Assembly: GCA_027578815.1 (NCBI GenBank)
Contig: JANBTH010000410.1
Span: forward strand, 1-17,899
DNA: 17,899 nucleotides
Source: Coemansia sp. RSA 1804
Lineage: Eukaryota; Kickxellomycota; Kickxellomycetes; Kickxellales; Kickxellaceae
Direction: 5' to 3'
Position numbers and translations under genes: made by a program. This document shows, piece by piece, positions 8,001 through 16,132 of the stretch (position 1 is its first letter; every line of letters starts with the position of its first letter). Under the pieces are notes generated by a model, which saw only the letters and a list, made by a program, of their open reading frames with translations, was not told where the DNA came from and searched no databases.

Positions 8001-10176
8001 GGAAGATATCGCCAACGTAGGGCCGCACCCAGTTCTCCGCCGAGCACACCAGAACCATGATCAGCTGGATGCATTCCTCACGCTCATTGCTGGTTTGCGC
8101 AAACTCCAGCTCAGTCAGCAGCTGGACAACCATGCGCCGGAGCGAGGGCATCACGTGCGCGGGATTCATGTTGGCCAGCCGCCCAATGACGCTCAGAATG
8201 GTCAGCCGCACCTCAAAGACCTCGTCGTTGAGAAGAAGGAACAAGCACTGGATGTTCTGGGCCTTTCCCATGTGGAAGTCAAAGCACGTGCCCTTGTTCA
8301 GCATCTTTGCTGCAGCAAGCCGCACCTCGGGATCCAGATCCGTGACGGCCGCCGTGACCAGTCGCTGGACGACCTCGCTGGCAACCTCAACACCCGCACC
8401 CGCCATCGTCTTGTACAGCGGATCCGAGAGCACGATATGCGATACCGCGTTAATGGCCTCTTTACGGACCTGCGCGTTCCGGTGGCTCAGGTACTGGAGA
8501 ATACCGGTCCGCACAAACTCGGACAGGTTCTCCTCGCTGAAACTAAAGTTGCTCAGCGTGTGCAGGGCAAGAACGATAATGTCAGCCGTCACCGTGATAC
8601 TGTTGGCGGTGGCAACAACAATCGAAACTGACTCCCCAGACCCAGCGGCACCGGCTCCGCCGATGACTCCGTTAACTGCTGCCAGAACGCTCGAGTTGTT
8701 TCCGTTGACTGCGCCAGCGTTCCCGCCTCCCCCAGGCCCAAGCCCGAGTCCCGACACAGACAGGTTGCCATTCACGCCATTGCTATTACCATTAGCACCG
8801 TGGTTACCATTGCTGCTGCCGTTGCTGGCCCCTGCAACACCGCTGGCACCCGATGGCGTCAGGGCGTAATGCAAGGAAGCCGCACCCATCCGCTGCTCCA
8901 GCCTGTCAAGGCTCGGCTGTGTAGGACGGAACGGAACATTGACCAGGATAATCGACACCATACCGAGCAGTCTGTCCTGCACAGCAGGCTGCAGCTGACT
9001 AACCTCGCGCTCCAAAACGGCCAGCGAATCGCACAGCGCTTGGCTCAACCCAGTCGTAAACATAAGATCCAAGATCTCGCGCATATACCTGGTCAGCGCT
9101 GGACCCATAGCCGACGCAAGGATGGCAATCGTCTGCAGAATGGCAACAGCCGTCTCGTCGGGGTCGGCGGTGAGCGGAGCACGCAGCTTCACGCGCTGAA
9201 TCAGCGCATCCCGGATCGCACGGGTGGTGGGTTCCAGGTACACGCGGAAATCCGAGCTGCACGACTGCGCGATATGCGCAAGCGCCAGGAACGCCGTCGC
9301 TCGGTCGGTGCTGTTGCTCCGCGCCAGCGTGATAAGATAATTGCACGCGCTGGCCATCACCGGCGTGTCGCCGCCAGTGTTAGTCCGAGCAAAGTCCTGC
9401 GGACTGTAGCGCGCAAGCACGGGAAGAAGATTGATTGCAGCTTTGCGAACAACCGGGTCGCGGTGGTCCTTCAGCTTCAGCGCCATTTCGCTTGCGTTGT
9501 TGTAATAGGAATGCATGTACATGCCGCCATGCAGAACCAGCTCCTGGCATATCAGAAGCGCAGCGTGGAACCCTTCCGCGCTGCCGTGCTGCTGAACGCG
9601 CTGGAGCTCCTCATGCAGAAAGTTGAGCCACGGGTTGCGCACAGTCTGGTCATGCATGGGCACAAGATCCAAGCAGGCGCCAAGGGTGCGCGCAGCGGCT
9701 GTTCGCATTTCCAAGCGGTGGTCGTTCAATGGCTTGCTGAGCGCAGTCAGCACCTTGGGAATATACGAGTACAGCGAGGTTGGCGCTCCCACGCACAGCA
9801 CCTCTATAAGCCGAAGCGCAGTGGTCCGCCGCACCTCGCCACGGTCGCTGGCCAACCACTCCAAGCAGCGACTGACCTCGGGCTCGACGGACGACATCAC
9901 CACCGCCCACTTCTTCTGCAGAAGCCTCCCAAAGATGTCGACGGCCTCGGTGCATACCGCCATATTGCTTCCCGAAATAAGGGTTTTGACCTGCGCCGTA
10001 ATCCGGGTCTTTTGTGTTTCTTCGAGCATTTCAATATCAATTAGCGCCCGCATAATGGCCGTGCACGCTAGGCGGTCGGGGACATCTGCGGAGCGCACAA
10101 GCTTCATTATCGTCGCATTCAGCTCGACGTAGACGGGATTCTGGCTGCCGTGTTTGCCGCTGGCCTCGGCAGCCAT
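2089..10176 (-). CDS. TOR: TOR serine/threonine kinase (PIKK family), complete and intronless
   Basis: Target of rapamycin, the catalytic core of TORC1/TORC2 that couples nutrients to growth; 2695 residues against 2549 in human mTOR. The ATG has a good context (A at -3, G at +4) and an in-frame TAG two codons upstream. Order: HEAT repeats about 1-1380, a DUF3385-like segment ending near 850 (GALGAIDPHKYK), FAT about 1388-2060, FRB about 2136-2228 (Ser2148 aligns with mTOR Ser2035, Trp2217 with Trp2101), kinase about 2265-2550, FATC at the C-terminus. Active-site residues are intact: Lys2303 in LKGHEDLRQDE, Asp2454 in GLGDRHPSN, Asp2473 in HIDFGD. The offset to human is a constant +116 from FRB Trp2217 through DFG, so the kinase core has no indels. 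Low-complexity insertions lie at about 440-517 (Gly/Asn/Ser), 855-918 (Gly-rich, then a basic cluster from 904), 1872-1933 and 2553-2616. Odd points: hinge Tyr2355-Tyr2356 replaces Trp-Val, Phe2341 replaces Tyr, and FATC ends GWVPLW without cysteines. Identity is certain; whether this is the sole TOR or one of several is unknown. Confidence 0.98.
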   Translation of the reverse strand: MAAEASGKHGSQNPVYVELNATIMKLVRSADVPDRLACTAIMRALIDIEMLEETQKTRITAQVKTLISGSNMAVCTEAVDIFGRLLQKKWAVVMSSVEPEVSRCLEWLASDRGEVRRTTALRLIEVLCVGAPTSLYSYIPKVLTALSKPLNDHRLEMRTAAARTLGACLDLVPMHDQTVRNPWLNFLHEELQRVQQHGSAEGFHAALLICQELVLHGGMYMHSYYNNASEMALKLKDHRDPVVRKAAINLLPVLARYSPQDFARTNTGGDTPVMASACNYLITLARSNSTDRATAFLALAHIAQSCSSDFRVYLEPTTRAIRDALIQRVKLRAPLTADPDETAVAILQTIAILASAMGPALTRYMREILDLMFTTGLSQALCDSLAVLEREVSQLQPAVQDRLLGMVSIILVNVPFRPTQPSLDRLEQRMGAASLHYALTPSGASGVAGASNGSSNGNHGANGNSNGVNGNLSVSGLGLGPGGGGNAGAVNGNNSSVLAAVNGVIGGAGAAGSGESVSIVVATANSITVTADIIVLALHTLSNFSFSEENLSEFVRTGILQYLSHRNAQVRKEAINAVSHIVLSDPLYKTMAGAGVEVASEVVQRLVTAAVTDLDPEVRLAAAKMLNKGTCFDFHMGKAQNIQCLFLLLNDEVFEVRLTILSVIGRLANMNPAHVMPSLRRMVVQLLTELEFAQTSNEREECIQLIMVLVCSAENWVRPYVGDIFRTILPRIDDGPPQLSSKLLDTVAALARVGGSDLVPHIDKLLSSIMNALSDTTNTQKHISALKALSNCASFCGMVITPYIEYPRLFDILAGMLKSQSDKELRLEVVRVIGALGAIDPHKYKDALANMSSTYQGGGGGSGGGNGGAGSSTDCADGNDTNDRQTKAASAGRKDGIGGGVGGKRARKHHHAKKLKNRGPVPNVMTVFNDEKPSEKLVGDIPIESYGTAFSGSGYYTQVSVNTLLRILDNPLDVDSHQLAVQALISMFAPLQTGCEPFLSRVVPAILRAMDVAPPGKAGFYIESLGRLVGIARKLIRPFLEPIFSIFGSDASISDQQQVMLINLIEVLAESLSGDFGPHISTVLPFLISVIDCDGSDNRLPTVSALHALQILSPSIEGYLFLVMPRLITLLGLSSANTSAIESALDCISSVVVAVNCGSFASRIILTLVRLLQNAQSQSLQTAVIDTLCVLMEQLQDEFMLFIPTIDATMKMRGVTDHVRYERYSRLLFSGRLVPKESQRVVPFLQGDALPAEASLGQANEGATKLHVDVMLLRRAWSTTQMVSRDDWIGWLNRFSVELLQQSPSPSLRACTSLAVKNPKLCSDLFNAAFVSCWTELPGQYQQEIISSLQKVASNKEIPSDILQTILNLAGYMERDEKQIPIDLKLLGEYADRCHALAKELHYKEAEWALEKNYETIEKLIELNQNLDLHDSAIGMLNYVRKEQPDIEESVEWYLQLQRWDEALTIYQRQEAENGPSYKNLNGQMHCLFEMSDWETLIPMYERIWRGTDHQLQLVSANIGMNMAWAMGDIDRMEFYLSTMPNMSKDKSFCRALLAVYHNKFDEAKEYIDDARNEMETDLVSHITESYSRGYSQVFRCQLLTELEEVIAYKSAHDDKERRGTIVSTWRQRLKGIQQDVGMWQKVLRLRSMVLRPVLDLETWIKYVNMCRNSDQMRIARHAIIQLLDDESRYLEEIYHSEIDSPSPKVKLHAQEHMRLKSQLDEQQQQLLQSGLSLDSLVLRNGNVNSSSNGNIGESGRGNNAPLDTAIRLSQQPALVYMYLKYKWAANERRDAFQMLEMFSSDYSRKIGFDVRKPDAFADYSDARAYAAGNDPADAAEDANIIHFLARFYFKRAEWLSSIQQNAPLAQRAREKAGLGAPDGSYSRRQSRRDSIGVRRPRMSVSAGSGANGVSGAHDSAAGSGDESIADQDAEFLFKLKGDRINESILESYRAATVLDRKWYKAWHSLALRHYYETQRYEAEHAGAPADIIENHVVPAVHGFFRAIQLSRSDTTLQDTLRLLTAWFNYSQHEGVAQAILDGFNSVPLRTWLQVIPQILARIHIRYESTSKLIRQLLTEVGKYHPHAILFSLYVAARSDHAERSQAAKAVLAKLNDLMPELVEQTEIVSRELIRITLLFPEMWQEALDNASKCCYDQKNYVEMMKILAPLHRRARTPETLREYHFVQMFGSDLAAAEEYLNQFFSAEPGRRNEAFLQQAWELYYNIFRKIRKQFPEPTSLALKDTAPVLLQCRNMQLAVPGTYDPDRELVLIESFAPQVFVYSTKQHPRRVVINGSDGFKYTFVLKGHEDLRQDERVMQLFGLVNSLLMRDNETARRSLAIERFPVIPLSSNSGLIGYYPNCETIHELIRFYREAHTQPLNLEQRMALQFSPNYESLTIMQKVESFEYALSNTPGNDLQRAMWYKSPNAEKWLERRTNYTRSMAVMSIAGYILGLGDRHPSNIMMHERSGKIVHIDFGDCFEVAAHRDKYPERVPFRLTRMIIMPMEVSMIEGSFKFTANHTMRVLRANRDSLMAVLEAFVFDPLVSWSYIQEPDKADGAAANGAAANGAVAGRRESRIIEEQQQRQTSRWMAAAAPAHGKGDITMESAPAVGGSRPNEGALARLSSQLKYDGVDDKGWQVGNPKARAIVKRIHDKLVGSDFDPSVQLTVAAQIDRLIQQATSSENLAVLYVGWVPLW
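2481..2510. repeat. Two tandem 15-bp units encoding Ala/Asn/Gly repeats in TOR
   Basis: Two near-identical 15-bp units (cattcgcagcagcgc, then the same with a final ac) lie in the segment between the TOR kinase domain and FATC. On the coding strand they give a GAAAN-type repeat. The insertion sits where mTOR carries its short negative regulatory segment and appears to have grown by tandem duplication. Confidence 0.7.
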
Positions 10177-11090
10177 GATCTATAATAAGCAACAGCAAGC
10201 ACATGTAGTAGAAAAGAGGGAAGTGAGTGGGAAAGGAGGGCGGCAAAAATAAAGAGCGCATTAAGGACATCCACAAAGAGGACAGCACGGGTCGCCATGA
10301 ACAATAAAGATAAACAGCAAACAAACAAGCAAGCCCAGTGAAAGAAGGGCCATCGAAGCAGGCTATAGTTATCAGCTTTAACTCTACCTGTTTGCGCAAA
10401 TGCTCTGTTCCATTGACACGCTCTGCAGCATCTCTACAACAGCAATAGTATAAACGTAGATTAGCATAACAAAATAACCGATTAGTGAGAAAAAAGAAAC
10501 AGCCACTGTGTGCTCTACTAAATCTTCACCAGCCTTTGAGTAATTGCGGAATGGGAATGTTTGCATACGGCCACTTAAAAGGAAAGGAGGTGTAGCATGC
10601 TTCTTACTTTGACCGAATCCAAGCGAGCACGTCGGGTCGCAGCGCCTCAACCATATCAGCTATTTTAAATATTTATAATGAAGAAAGAAAGAAGGGAAAG
10701 GGTGATTTCTTAGAATGTATGTCCTGGCATATAAATAAAAAAGAGCGAGAGCAAGAGAACGCACATTTACATTTAATACGAGCAAAAATTGAAAGAAAGG
10801 CTGAAATACCAAAGTAAAAAAGAATATGTTATGAAGTAAGGAAGGGAGAGAAAAAGAGAGAAAAAGGGGGTAACTTCGCACACCAGCCATTTGAGGCGCA
10901 TGCACTGGGCGCGTGGGCAAAAAGCGAGAGGCCTTTTCAGCTGGAGATTTGTTTAGCATTGCATCTACATCTTTCCCGAAGAAACCCACAGAGATGAGGA
11001 ACAAACAGAAGCCAGATACGTTTGTTGATGAATCAATGGGGAAAAGGAGTAAAGGGAAAATATCGATAGAAAGAGCAAAAAGATGGCAGC
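10177..11090. other. Spacer: coatomer-beta 3' end and TOR promoter/leader
   Basis: These 914 bases lie between two genes on the same (minus) strand. The right end should hold the coatomer 3' UTR and the left end the TOR leader. No ATG-initiated frame here looks like a protein. The plus strand is strongly purine-rich in blocks (about 10209-10243, 10679-10702, 10835-10870), so the transcribed direction is pyrimidine-rich, as in many fungal promoters. The bases just before the TOR ATG read ttattatagatc on the coding strand, so a 3' splice site of a leader intron cannot be excluded, but I see no convincing matching donor. I found no tRNA or snoRNA. Confidence 0.5.
10670..10677 (-). promoter_or_regulatory. 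Candidate TATA element upstream of TOR
   Basis: On the minus strand this reads TATAAATA, inside a longer AT-rich stretch (10661-10680) and about 490 bp before the TOR ATG. It would imply a long leader. The region is AT-rich enough that a chance match is quite possible. Confidence 0.22.
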
Positions 11091-12456
11091 CTACTCGACC
11101 AGCAGCACCTTGGCGGCCGAGATCTTGTCGCCGAGACTCAGCGCAATGCCCTGGGTCTTCGCACGGATGCGGATATGGCCGGTGATAGGCGCCGAGTCGG
11201 CGGGTTTCTCAATGGAGACGTTGGCCAGGGCATCCTCGCCAAAGATGGAGCGGGCGTACAGATTGGCCGACAAGAAGCCGCAATCGCCGGCCAGCGCGTT
11301 GTCAGGCGTCAGGCACGCCATATTGGTGGCCTTCATGATGTGCGCCAGATACGAGCGCAGGTCGAGCGCAGCGGAGGCCTCGCGCATCGGCGCCATGTTG
11401 ACCTTGTTTTCCCACTCGAATTCCGTCCACATTGCGTGGAACTGCGTCTCGTCGCACCGCGCCGGACGAATGTACTCCATGATATCAACGTGGATCTCGT
11501 TGAGCACAACGCAATGGTTGTCGCTGACGCCCGGCCCGTCGTACACAATGGTGCCAAAGATCACGCCAGTCTCCGTCGAAGACACCTTGATGCCGGCCTT
11601 GACGCTGGAGAACGAGAACGGCGCAACGTTGTAGGTCGTCGGCTTCTCCACCAGCTTCAAATCGCCAAGCGTCGAGAACTCAACCGACAGGTTGCGCAGC
11701 GTGTGGCTGGTCTGGTTGACCACCATAATGTCCAGCAGAATGTCGTACTGGTTGACATTAACATACGCCTCGGCATACACCGCATCCGAGAACCCTGTGA
11801 GCTGCACCACGCTATCCAGCTTAGAAACCGCTCCGGCCGCCTGGCCGTCAGCCTCGCCCATGGCCACCTCAATATCGCGCTCCAGCGCCGCTGCATCCGC
11901 CGCCGTCGCTGTCTTCTCCGCCGGCTGCAGCGCGCCAAACGCAATCCCGTCATCCACCTGCACGGCGCCCTCCTTGCTGGACTTCTTGGCCTCGTCCTGC
12001 GCGCGCTTCTCTTCGCCGCGCACAAGCCGCGCAAACGCGTCCTGCGTGTCGCGGATAAACGCATCGCCGAGCACCGCAGAGTCCTCGTCCACGTGCTCTA
12101 GCGCACGGAGACATGCCAGCACACGGCTGTACGAATCGTCGTCGATCGGCGTCGTCACAAACGCTGATTGCCCAATCCGGATCACGCCCGCCATGATCAG
12201 CATCGCTTCTGCGCGGAGCGAGTTGAGCTGCTGCTGTGCGTCTGCATCGTCCTTGGCAGCCTGTGCAAACCGAAGCACCAGCTTGACCAGCGTGCTTGCA
12301 AGCACCGTGCCTGTGAAGAAGTCGCTGTTCAGGAGGACTGCGCGCAACGGCGGCTTTGAGTCCATCTTCTTCGCAGCTGCCGAGTGCGCATCGGCCGCCC
12401 GTGATGTCAGCGACGACTCTGTCGCATACGTGCCATCCGCCAGAATGCGACGCGAC

Positions 12457-12496
<40 letters not shown>

Positions 12497-14081
12497 GAGA
12501 AGATGAAGTTGCCGATGGGGCCGGATCGCCAGACGACTCGGCTGCGTCCGCAGCGCGCTCCGCCTCAAGTTCGCGCTGCTCGGCGGCAAGCAGCGGCAGC
12601 TCGCCAATGGCCTCACGCAGCTTGGTCCACACAGCACGCACCTCATCGGCAGACTCCGCGTACTCGCCCAGGATCCACAGTGCGCCGCGCACCACCTTGC
12701 CGGTCTTCAGGTCGAGGAAGCTGGCCACCAGGTGCTGGATGATACTGGTGCGCAGATCCGGATAGGTCTCGGCAACCTCTCGGATGAACACAATAGCGTC
12801 GGTGGCCGAGGACGCGCCAAACTCGGAGATCGAGTCCAGAAACAGCTGCACAACGCTTGCCGCAATCTCGGGGAACTGGCCGGCGCACGAGTGGATGGTC
12901 TGGATCAGCAGAAGGCGATACTCAGACGCCTTGTCCTGCTCGCTGTTTTCCACGGTCTTGGCCAGCTCCTTCCTCAGCACCGCAATGACGTCGTCGATAT
13001 TGCGGCGCGACACAAGCTTCATGACGATGGCCAGCGCCTTGCGCCGCACTTCCAGGTCAGGCGTTCCCAGAACTCGCAGCAGATCCATCACCAGATCATC
13101 CACGATGCCCTCGTGGCGCGCACGCAGCTGGTCCAGCCGCTCCAGCACGATGATCTTGATATTGTTGTCAGACTCCTTGCTGGCCAGCGAGATGTAGCAC
13201 GAAGCCGCCGCCTTGACTGCCACCGGATTGGCCGTCAGCGTGACAAGCGTGGCCGCCGCCTCGTAGTTGACAGCACTGCCCGGCGTGTTAAGCAGCTCGA
13301 ACACGCAGCGAATGAACAGCGCCTTTTCGCCGCTAAACTCGCGCGACGTGCGGCGAATCAGGTCAACCACGCTGAGCTGCAGCAGCGCATCCAAGCTGGA
13401 AACCAAGCGCGCGTTCTCCTTCAGCCATTGCACGGCAACAAGCGGCGCGTTGGCCGACAGCACATCGAGCGCATTGCGGCGGCAGACCATGTCGGCCTCG
13501 GTATCAAGGAAAGCCTTGACCAGCGCCGGGGCATCGGGGATGAGCTGCGGCAGGTGCCGGTAGATCGATCCAACCGCAAGCACCGCATTCTTGCGCACAT
13601 ACGCGTGTCTGTGCTCGAGACAACTGCGCGTCGGCCCAATAAGCGGCTCCAGCAGATCTGCCTCACGCAGCTTGCACAGGAGTCGCAGCGTGGCTCCACG
13701 AATGTATTCGTTCGGATGCTGCAGGTCATTGCGCAGCGCGTTGCAAATAAGAATCGTCTCCTGTTTCAGCGTCCCGTCACTCGCGTACTTTGGACACACC
13801 TCCCAGTAGAACAAGAGTATCTTTTTCAGCGCTTTGTTGCGTGTTGGCATCACAAACCGAATAATGTGCATCAGAAGCATGTCGTAGTTTTCTCCCTGCA
13901 GTGTCCCCGTAATCACCTGCTGGAGTGCCTCGCTTTTGATTTGGTCTGTTCCGCGCTCAAGGTTCCGCTTTATTGTCTGCAGATTCGGTGTTTCCACATC
14001 CATACGCGGATGAATCAGCATGTAGCACGCATCTGCTGACGAGTTGTTGCCGGCCCCAGCCAAAGCAGATGTAGCCATCAT
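11091..14081 (-). CDS. SEC26: Coatomer subunit beta (beta-COP, Sec26/COPB1 family)
   Basis: A 996-residue beta-COP, a core part of the COPI coat that forms vesicles for Golgi-to-ER and intra-Golgi transport. The N-terminal half is an adaptin-like alpha-solenoid (about residues 20-525): it includes YMLIHPR, the HPNEYIRGATLRLLCKL helix pair and HRHAYVRKNAVLAVGSIY, all typical of the subunit. An Ala/Ser/Glu-rich linker (about 500-570) holds 13 consecutive alanines (530-542). The C-terminal half shows the beta-COP signature VQLTGFSDAVYAEAYVNVNQYDILLDI from about 757, then TLGDLKLVEKP, then the appendage region with FEWENKVNM. Two adjacent ATGs open the frame (14079-14081 and 14076-14078); the second has the better context (A at -3, G at +4), so the true protein may be one residue shorter. 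No intron is apparent. Its promoter faces the RNA-binding protein gene across 2.2 kb. Identification is firm; the linker length is the only unusual part. Confidence 0.97.
12456..12494 (-). repeat. GCT trinucleotide microsatellite encoding 13 alanines in beta-COP
   Basis: Twelve GCT codons and one GCG, read on the minus strand, give an uninterrupted run of 13 alanines (residues 530-542) between a His and Ser-Arg-Arg. It lies in the flexible linker between the solenoid and the C-terminal domains. Near-perfect codon identity suggests recent slippage expansion, so length is likely to vary between strains. Confidence 0.93.
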
Positions 14082-14151
14082 TGAGGTTCCCTCTTTTTTT
14101 CTTGCTGAGTCTTTTTAAAGTGTAGATGAGGTGGATGGAATTTGAGTGAAA

Positions 14152-14158
14152 TTAAATA
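14152..14158 (-). promoter_or_regulatory. Candidate TATA-like element of the beta-COP gene
   Basis: The minus strand reads TATTTAA about 70 bp before the beta-COP ATG. Position and composition are plausible for a core promoter element, but AT-rich matches are frequent in this spacer. Confidence 0.2.
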
Positions 14159-14284
14159 TGGAGCGAGTGAAAAAAAGTAAATAACAATAAAAACAGACAA
14201 GGCTGAGTTTGCTTCAACCTCTATGCTCTATTCTCATCAACAATAACGCCTGTGTTTTGCTTATGATCTGGCTGGCTGGAGCCT

Positions 14285-14289
14285 ATTGG
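14285..14289 (-). promoter_or_regulatory. Candidate CCAAT box of the beta-COP gene
   Basis: The plus strand has attgg within cctattggctga, that is TCAGCCAATAGG on the minus strand, about 205 bp upstream of the beta-COP start. The wider match to the core bound by the Hap2/3/5 (NF-Y) complex (YCAGCCAATRR-like flanks) makes it somewhat better than a bare pentamer. Function is inferred. Confidence 0.35.
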
Positions 14290-15012
14290 CTGAGTGAACA
14301 AAAAAGAATCGGAAAAGGTGCATGCTCATCAACAATCAGATCAGTAACCGGGATCAAATTAGCTCTTTTCAACTGTCAGAGGTTGAGCGGATATTTGCTG
14401 AACTAAACACGACATTTATTGTGGATCCATGGGAGAGGATCAACATGAAAAGAAGGCAATAAATTGTTGCAATTACTTTCATTTTTGTTTCACTAACTAG
14501 TGGGAGAAAGATGTGCACATTCCATTTTTTATTATCCATGTTGTCATGTATAAAGTGGCAAATGAAAGCGCTGAAAACAACAACATCCACAACCACATAA
14601 AAAAGTAAAAACGAACACATGCAAAAAAGATAAAAACAGAAATAAAAAAGACGTCCTGAACAGATAAATTGCAACAAATTTCAAGTGTTGAACTGAGTAA
14701 ACCGATACAGAAACAATACCATTGGAACGGGAGAATGAGGCTCATGGAAAAAAAGAGGGGATAATGTGCTTCAAGGATACAAGCCACAGGGCGCAGCAAG
14801 CGCCAAACAGCAGCAGATAATACAAGAAAAACAATAGAATCAGCCACAGAAGCCTTGTGCTTTTTTATTGTCGCTGTGTTTCTCCATTAACCAAGCTGAA
14901 TAAACAGCCATCCTAGATAATGGCCAAGCACAGTAAGCGGGATCTAACAAAAAAAGTATAATTGAAGCTCACCATAAAAAAGAAAGTGACTGCCACTGTT
15001 GCTCCTCCCCAG

Positions 15013-15043
15013 CTTTTTATTTCTATTTCTCAAGAAATAAAAG
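15013..15043. repeat. Imperfect palindrome (11-bp arms) in the divergent spacer
   Basis: The left arm cttttt-atttct (15013-15024) pairs with the right arm agaaataaaag (15033-15043) across an 8-base spacer, with one unpaired T in the left arm. It could form an AT-rich stem-loop in RNA or a cruciform. An A/T-rich palindrome of this size can arise by chance. Confidence 0.6.
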
Positions 15044-15813
15044 GGAAATAAAAGGGGGGGAGAAACAAATAAGCCTCAATCCCTTGTAAAAACGATTCAA
15101 GAAACACCTTTTTTTTATTGTGCAGATACATACATGGACAAAAGTAAAGAATAGAAATTGAAATTGAAAAAGGATTGGTTGCTTCGTTTCATGCCATTTT
15201 TCTTTCGTTGAGCGCCAAAATAAGAAAGGAAAGGAATTTGAAGAGGATGTAAACCTTTTCTTTTCAATTTTTTAGGGCTGTTTTCTTTTTTTTTTTTCAA
15301 CATACGCCTCATTTCTTTTTTCCTTTTTTCATTTTTATCTGTTCTTGGAGGTTTCTTTTTATTCATTTTGTTATTTTTGACATTTATTATAGTAGACATA
15401 TTTTGCAGAGATGAGTGCGGTTGAACAAAAGCGGGCGATGCAAGTAGGTAAGCAAGACGCCCTTTTTTCTTTGCTATCCAACGGAACGGACACAAATAAG
15501 AAACAGAAAATGACGGATGGGAGGAGATTGCGGAGCTTGAAATAAATGATTCCACTCTTGCGATATTTGTGACTGGTTTGACACAAACGGGGGTGGGTGG
15601 ATTCTGTGAATGAAGGAGAGAGGGAAAATGATAACTCAGGATCTTTGCAAAGGAGAACCGTTTCCTACTTTATCAACATTCCTTTCTTGTCTGTTTCTTG
15701 GTAAAAAAACGCCTTTCTGCGAGATGTCGCCACATTGTTCAACGAGGCGAAGCGGGCATTGATATCCCAACCACTCCCGAAGAAAGCAACAAAAGGAAAA
15801 CCTTTCCGCCTTT

Positions 15814-15826
15814 CCCCCCCCCCCCC
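15814..15826 (+). repeat. Homopolymer C13
   Basis: Thirteen consecutive C residues lie between a pyrimidine-rich segment (cctttccgccttt) and aaaaagc. A second run of the complementary base, G12, lies about 306 bp downstream on the same strand. Exact length may be affected by sequencing error. Confidence 0.9.
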
Positions 15827-15833
15827 AAAAAGC

Positions 15834-16010
15834 ATGAGTGCTAGAAAAGCAAGGCGTAGGAACGGAGTTCTTAATGAGCTAAAGCACAAAGTGGCAACAG
15901 GAAATGCAGCTAGAAAAAGGAAAACAACAACAACAACAACAACAGGAAAAAGGGAAATGATCAGCCTACCCTGTCCCCCTTTTTTATTATCTTTGGTTTC
16001 CACTTTGTAG
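15834..16010 (+). CDS. Possible small basic ORF (58 codons) upstream of the RNA-binding protein gene
   Basis: This frame starts with ATG right after the C13 run and ends at TAG. The product begins MSARKARRRNGVLNELKHK and contains seven consecutive threonines made by an AAC/ACA microsatellite, then a short hydrophobic end. It is Lys/Arg-rich and resembles no family I recognise. It is in the same phase as the main gene at 16260, separated by in-frame stops (16008, 16155). It could be an upstream ORF in the leader, part of an exon removed from the main frame by an unseen intron, or chance. I lean towards chance or a uORF. Confidence 0.18.
   Translation: MSARKARRRNGVLNELKHKVATGNAARKRKTTTTTTTGKREMISLPCPPFLLSLVSTL
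15923..15943 (+). repeat. AAC trinucleotide repeat, seven units
   Basis: Seven exact copies of AAC lie in the presumed leader/promoter of the downstream gene. A shorter CAA run follows at about 16011-16021. On the plus strand it could be an unstructured leader segment, as CAA repeats resist folding. Confidence 0.9.
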
Positions 16011-16132
16011 CAACAACAACAAAAAATGAAAAAGCTCTTTTTTCCCCCTCTCCCTCCACATTAACTCTAGTATTAACGTCCAAGTTTGTTATTTCTATCT
16101 TCTAGTCTCCTGCCCAACCGTTTGCAGTCTTT

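Noticed and set aside
10180..10389. Leader intron of TOR (donor-like caggtagag near 10389, acceptor-like ttatag just before the ATG)
   Set aside because: The donor is weak, the in-frame TAG upstream of the ATG is consistent with an unspliced leader, and the protein start already aligns with the family. Needs RNA evidence.
10384..10650. An 88-codon minus-strand frame with a possible membrane segment upstream of TOR
   Set aside because: It begins with TTG, has no recognisable homology and lies in the promoter/leader region.
12456..12497. Poly-Gln or poly-Leu protein encoded by the CAG repeat in other frames
   Set aside because: Only the Ala frame belongs to the conserved beta-COP reading frame; the Gln and Leu readings are shadow frames.
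14369..14847. Overlapping hydrophobic minus-strand frames resembling small membrane proteins
   Set aside because: Phe/Val/Cys/Tyr-rich translation of A-rich plus-strand DNA automatically looks membrane-like; no conserved pattern and two competing frames.
15115..15555. A 146-codon minus-strand frame rich in Lys, Phe and Ser
   Set aside because: It starts at GTG and its middle is a Lys-rich translation of homopolymer A/T sequence; looks noncoding.
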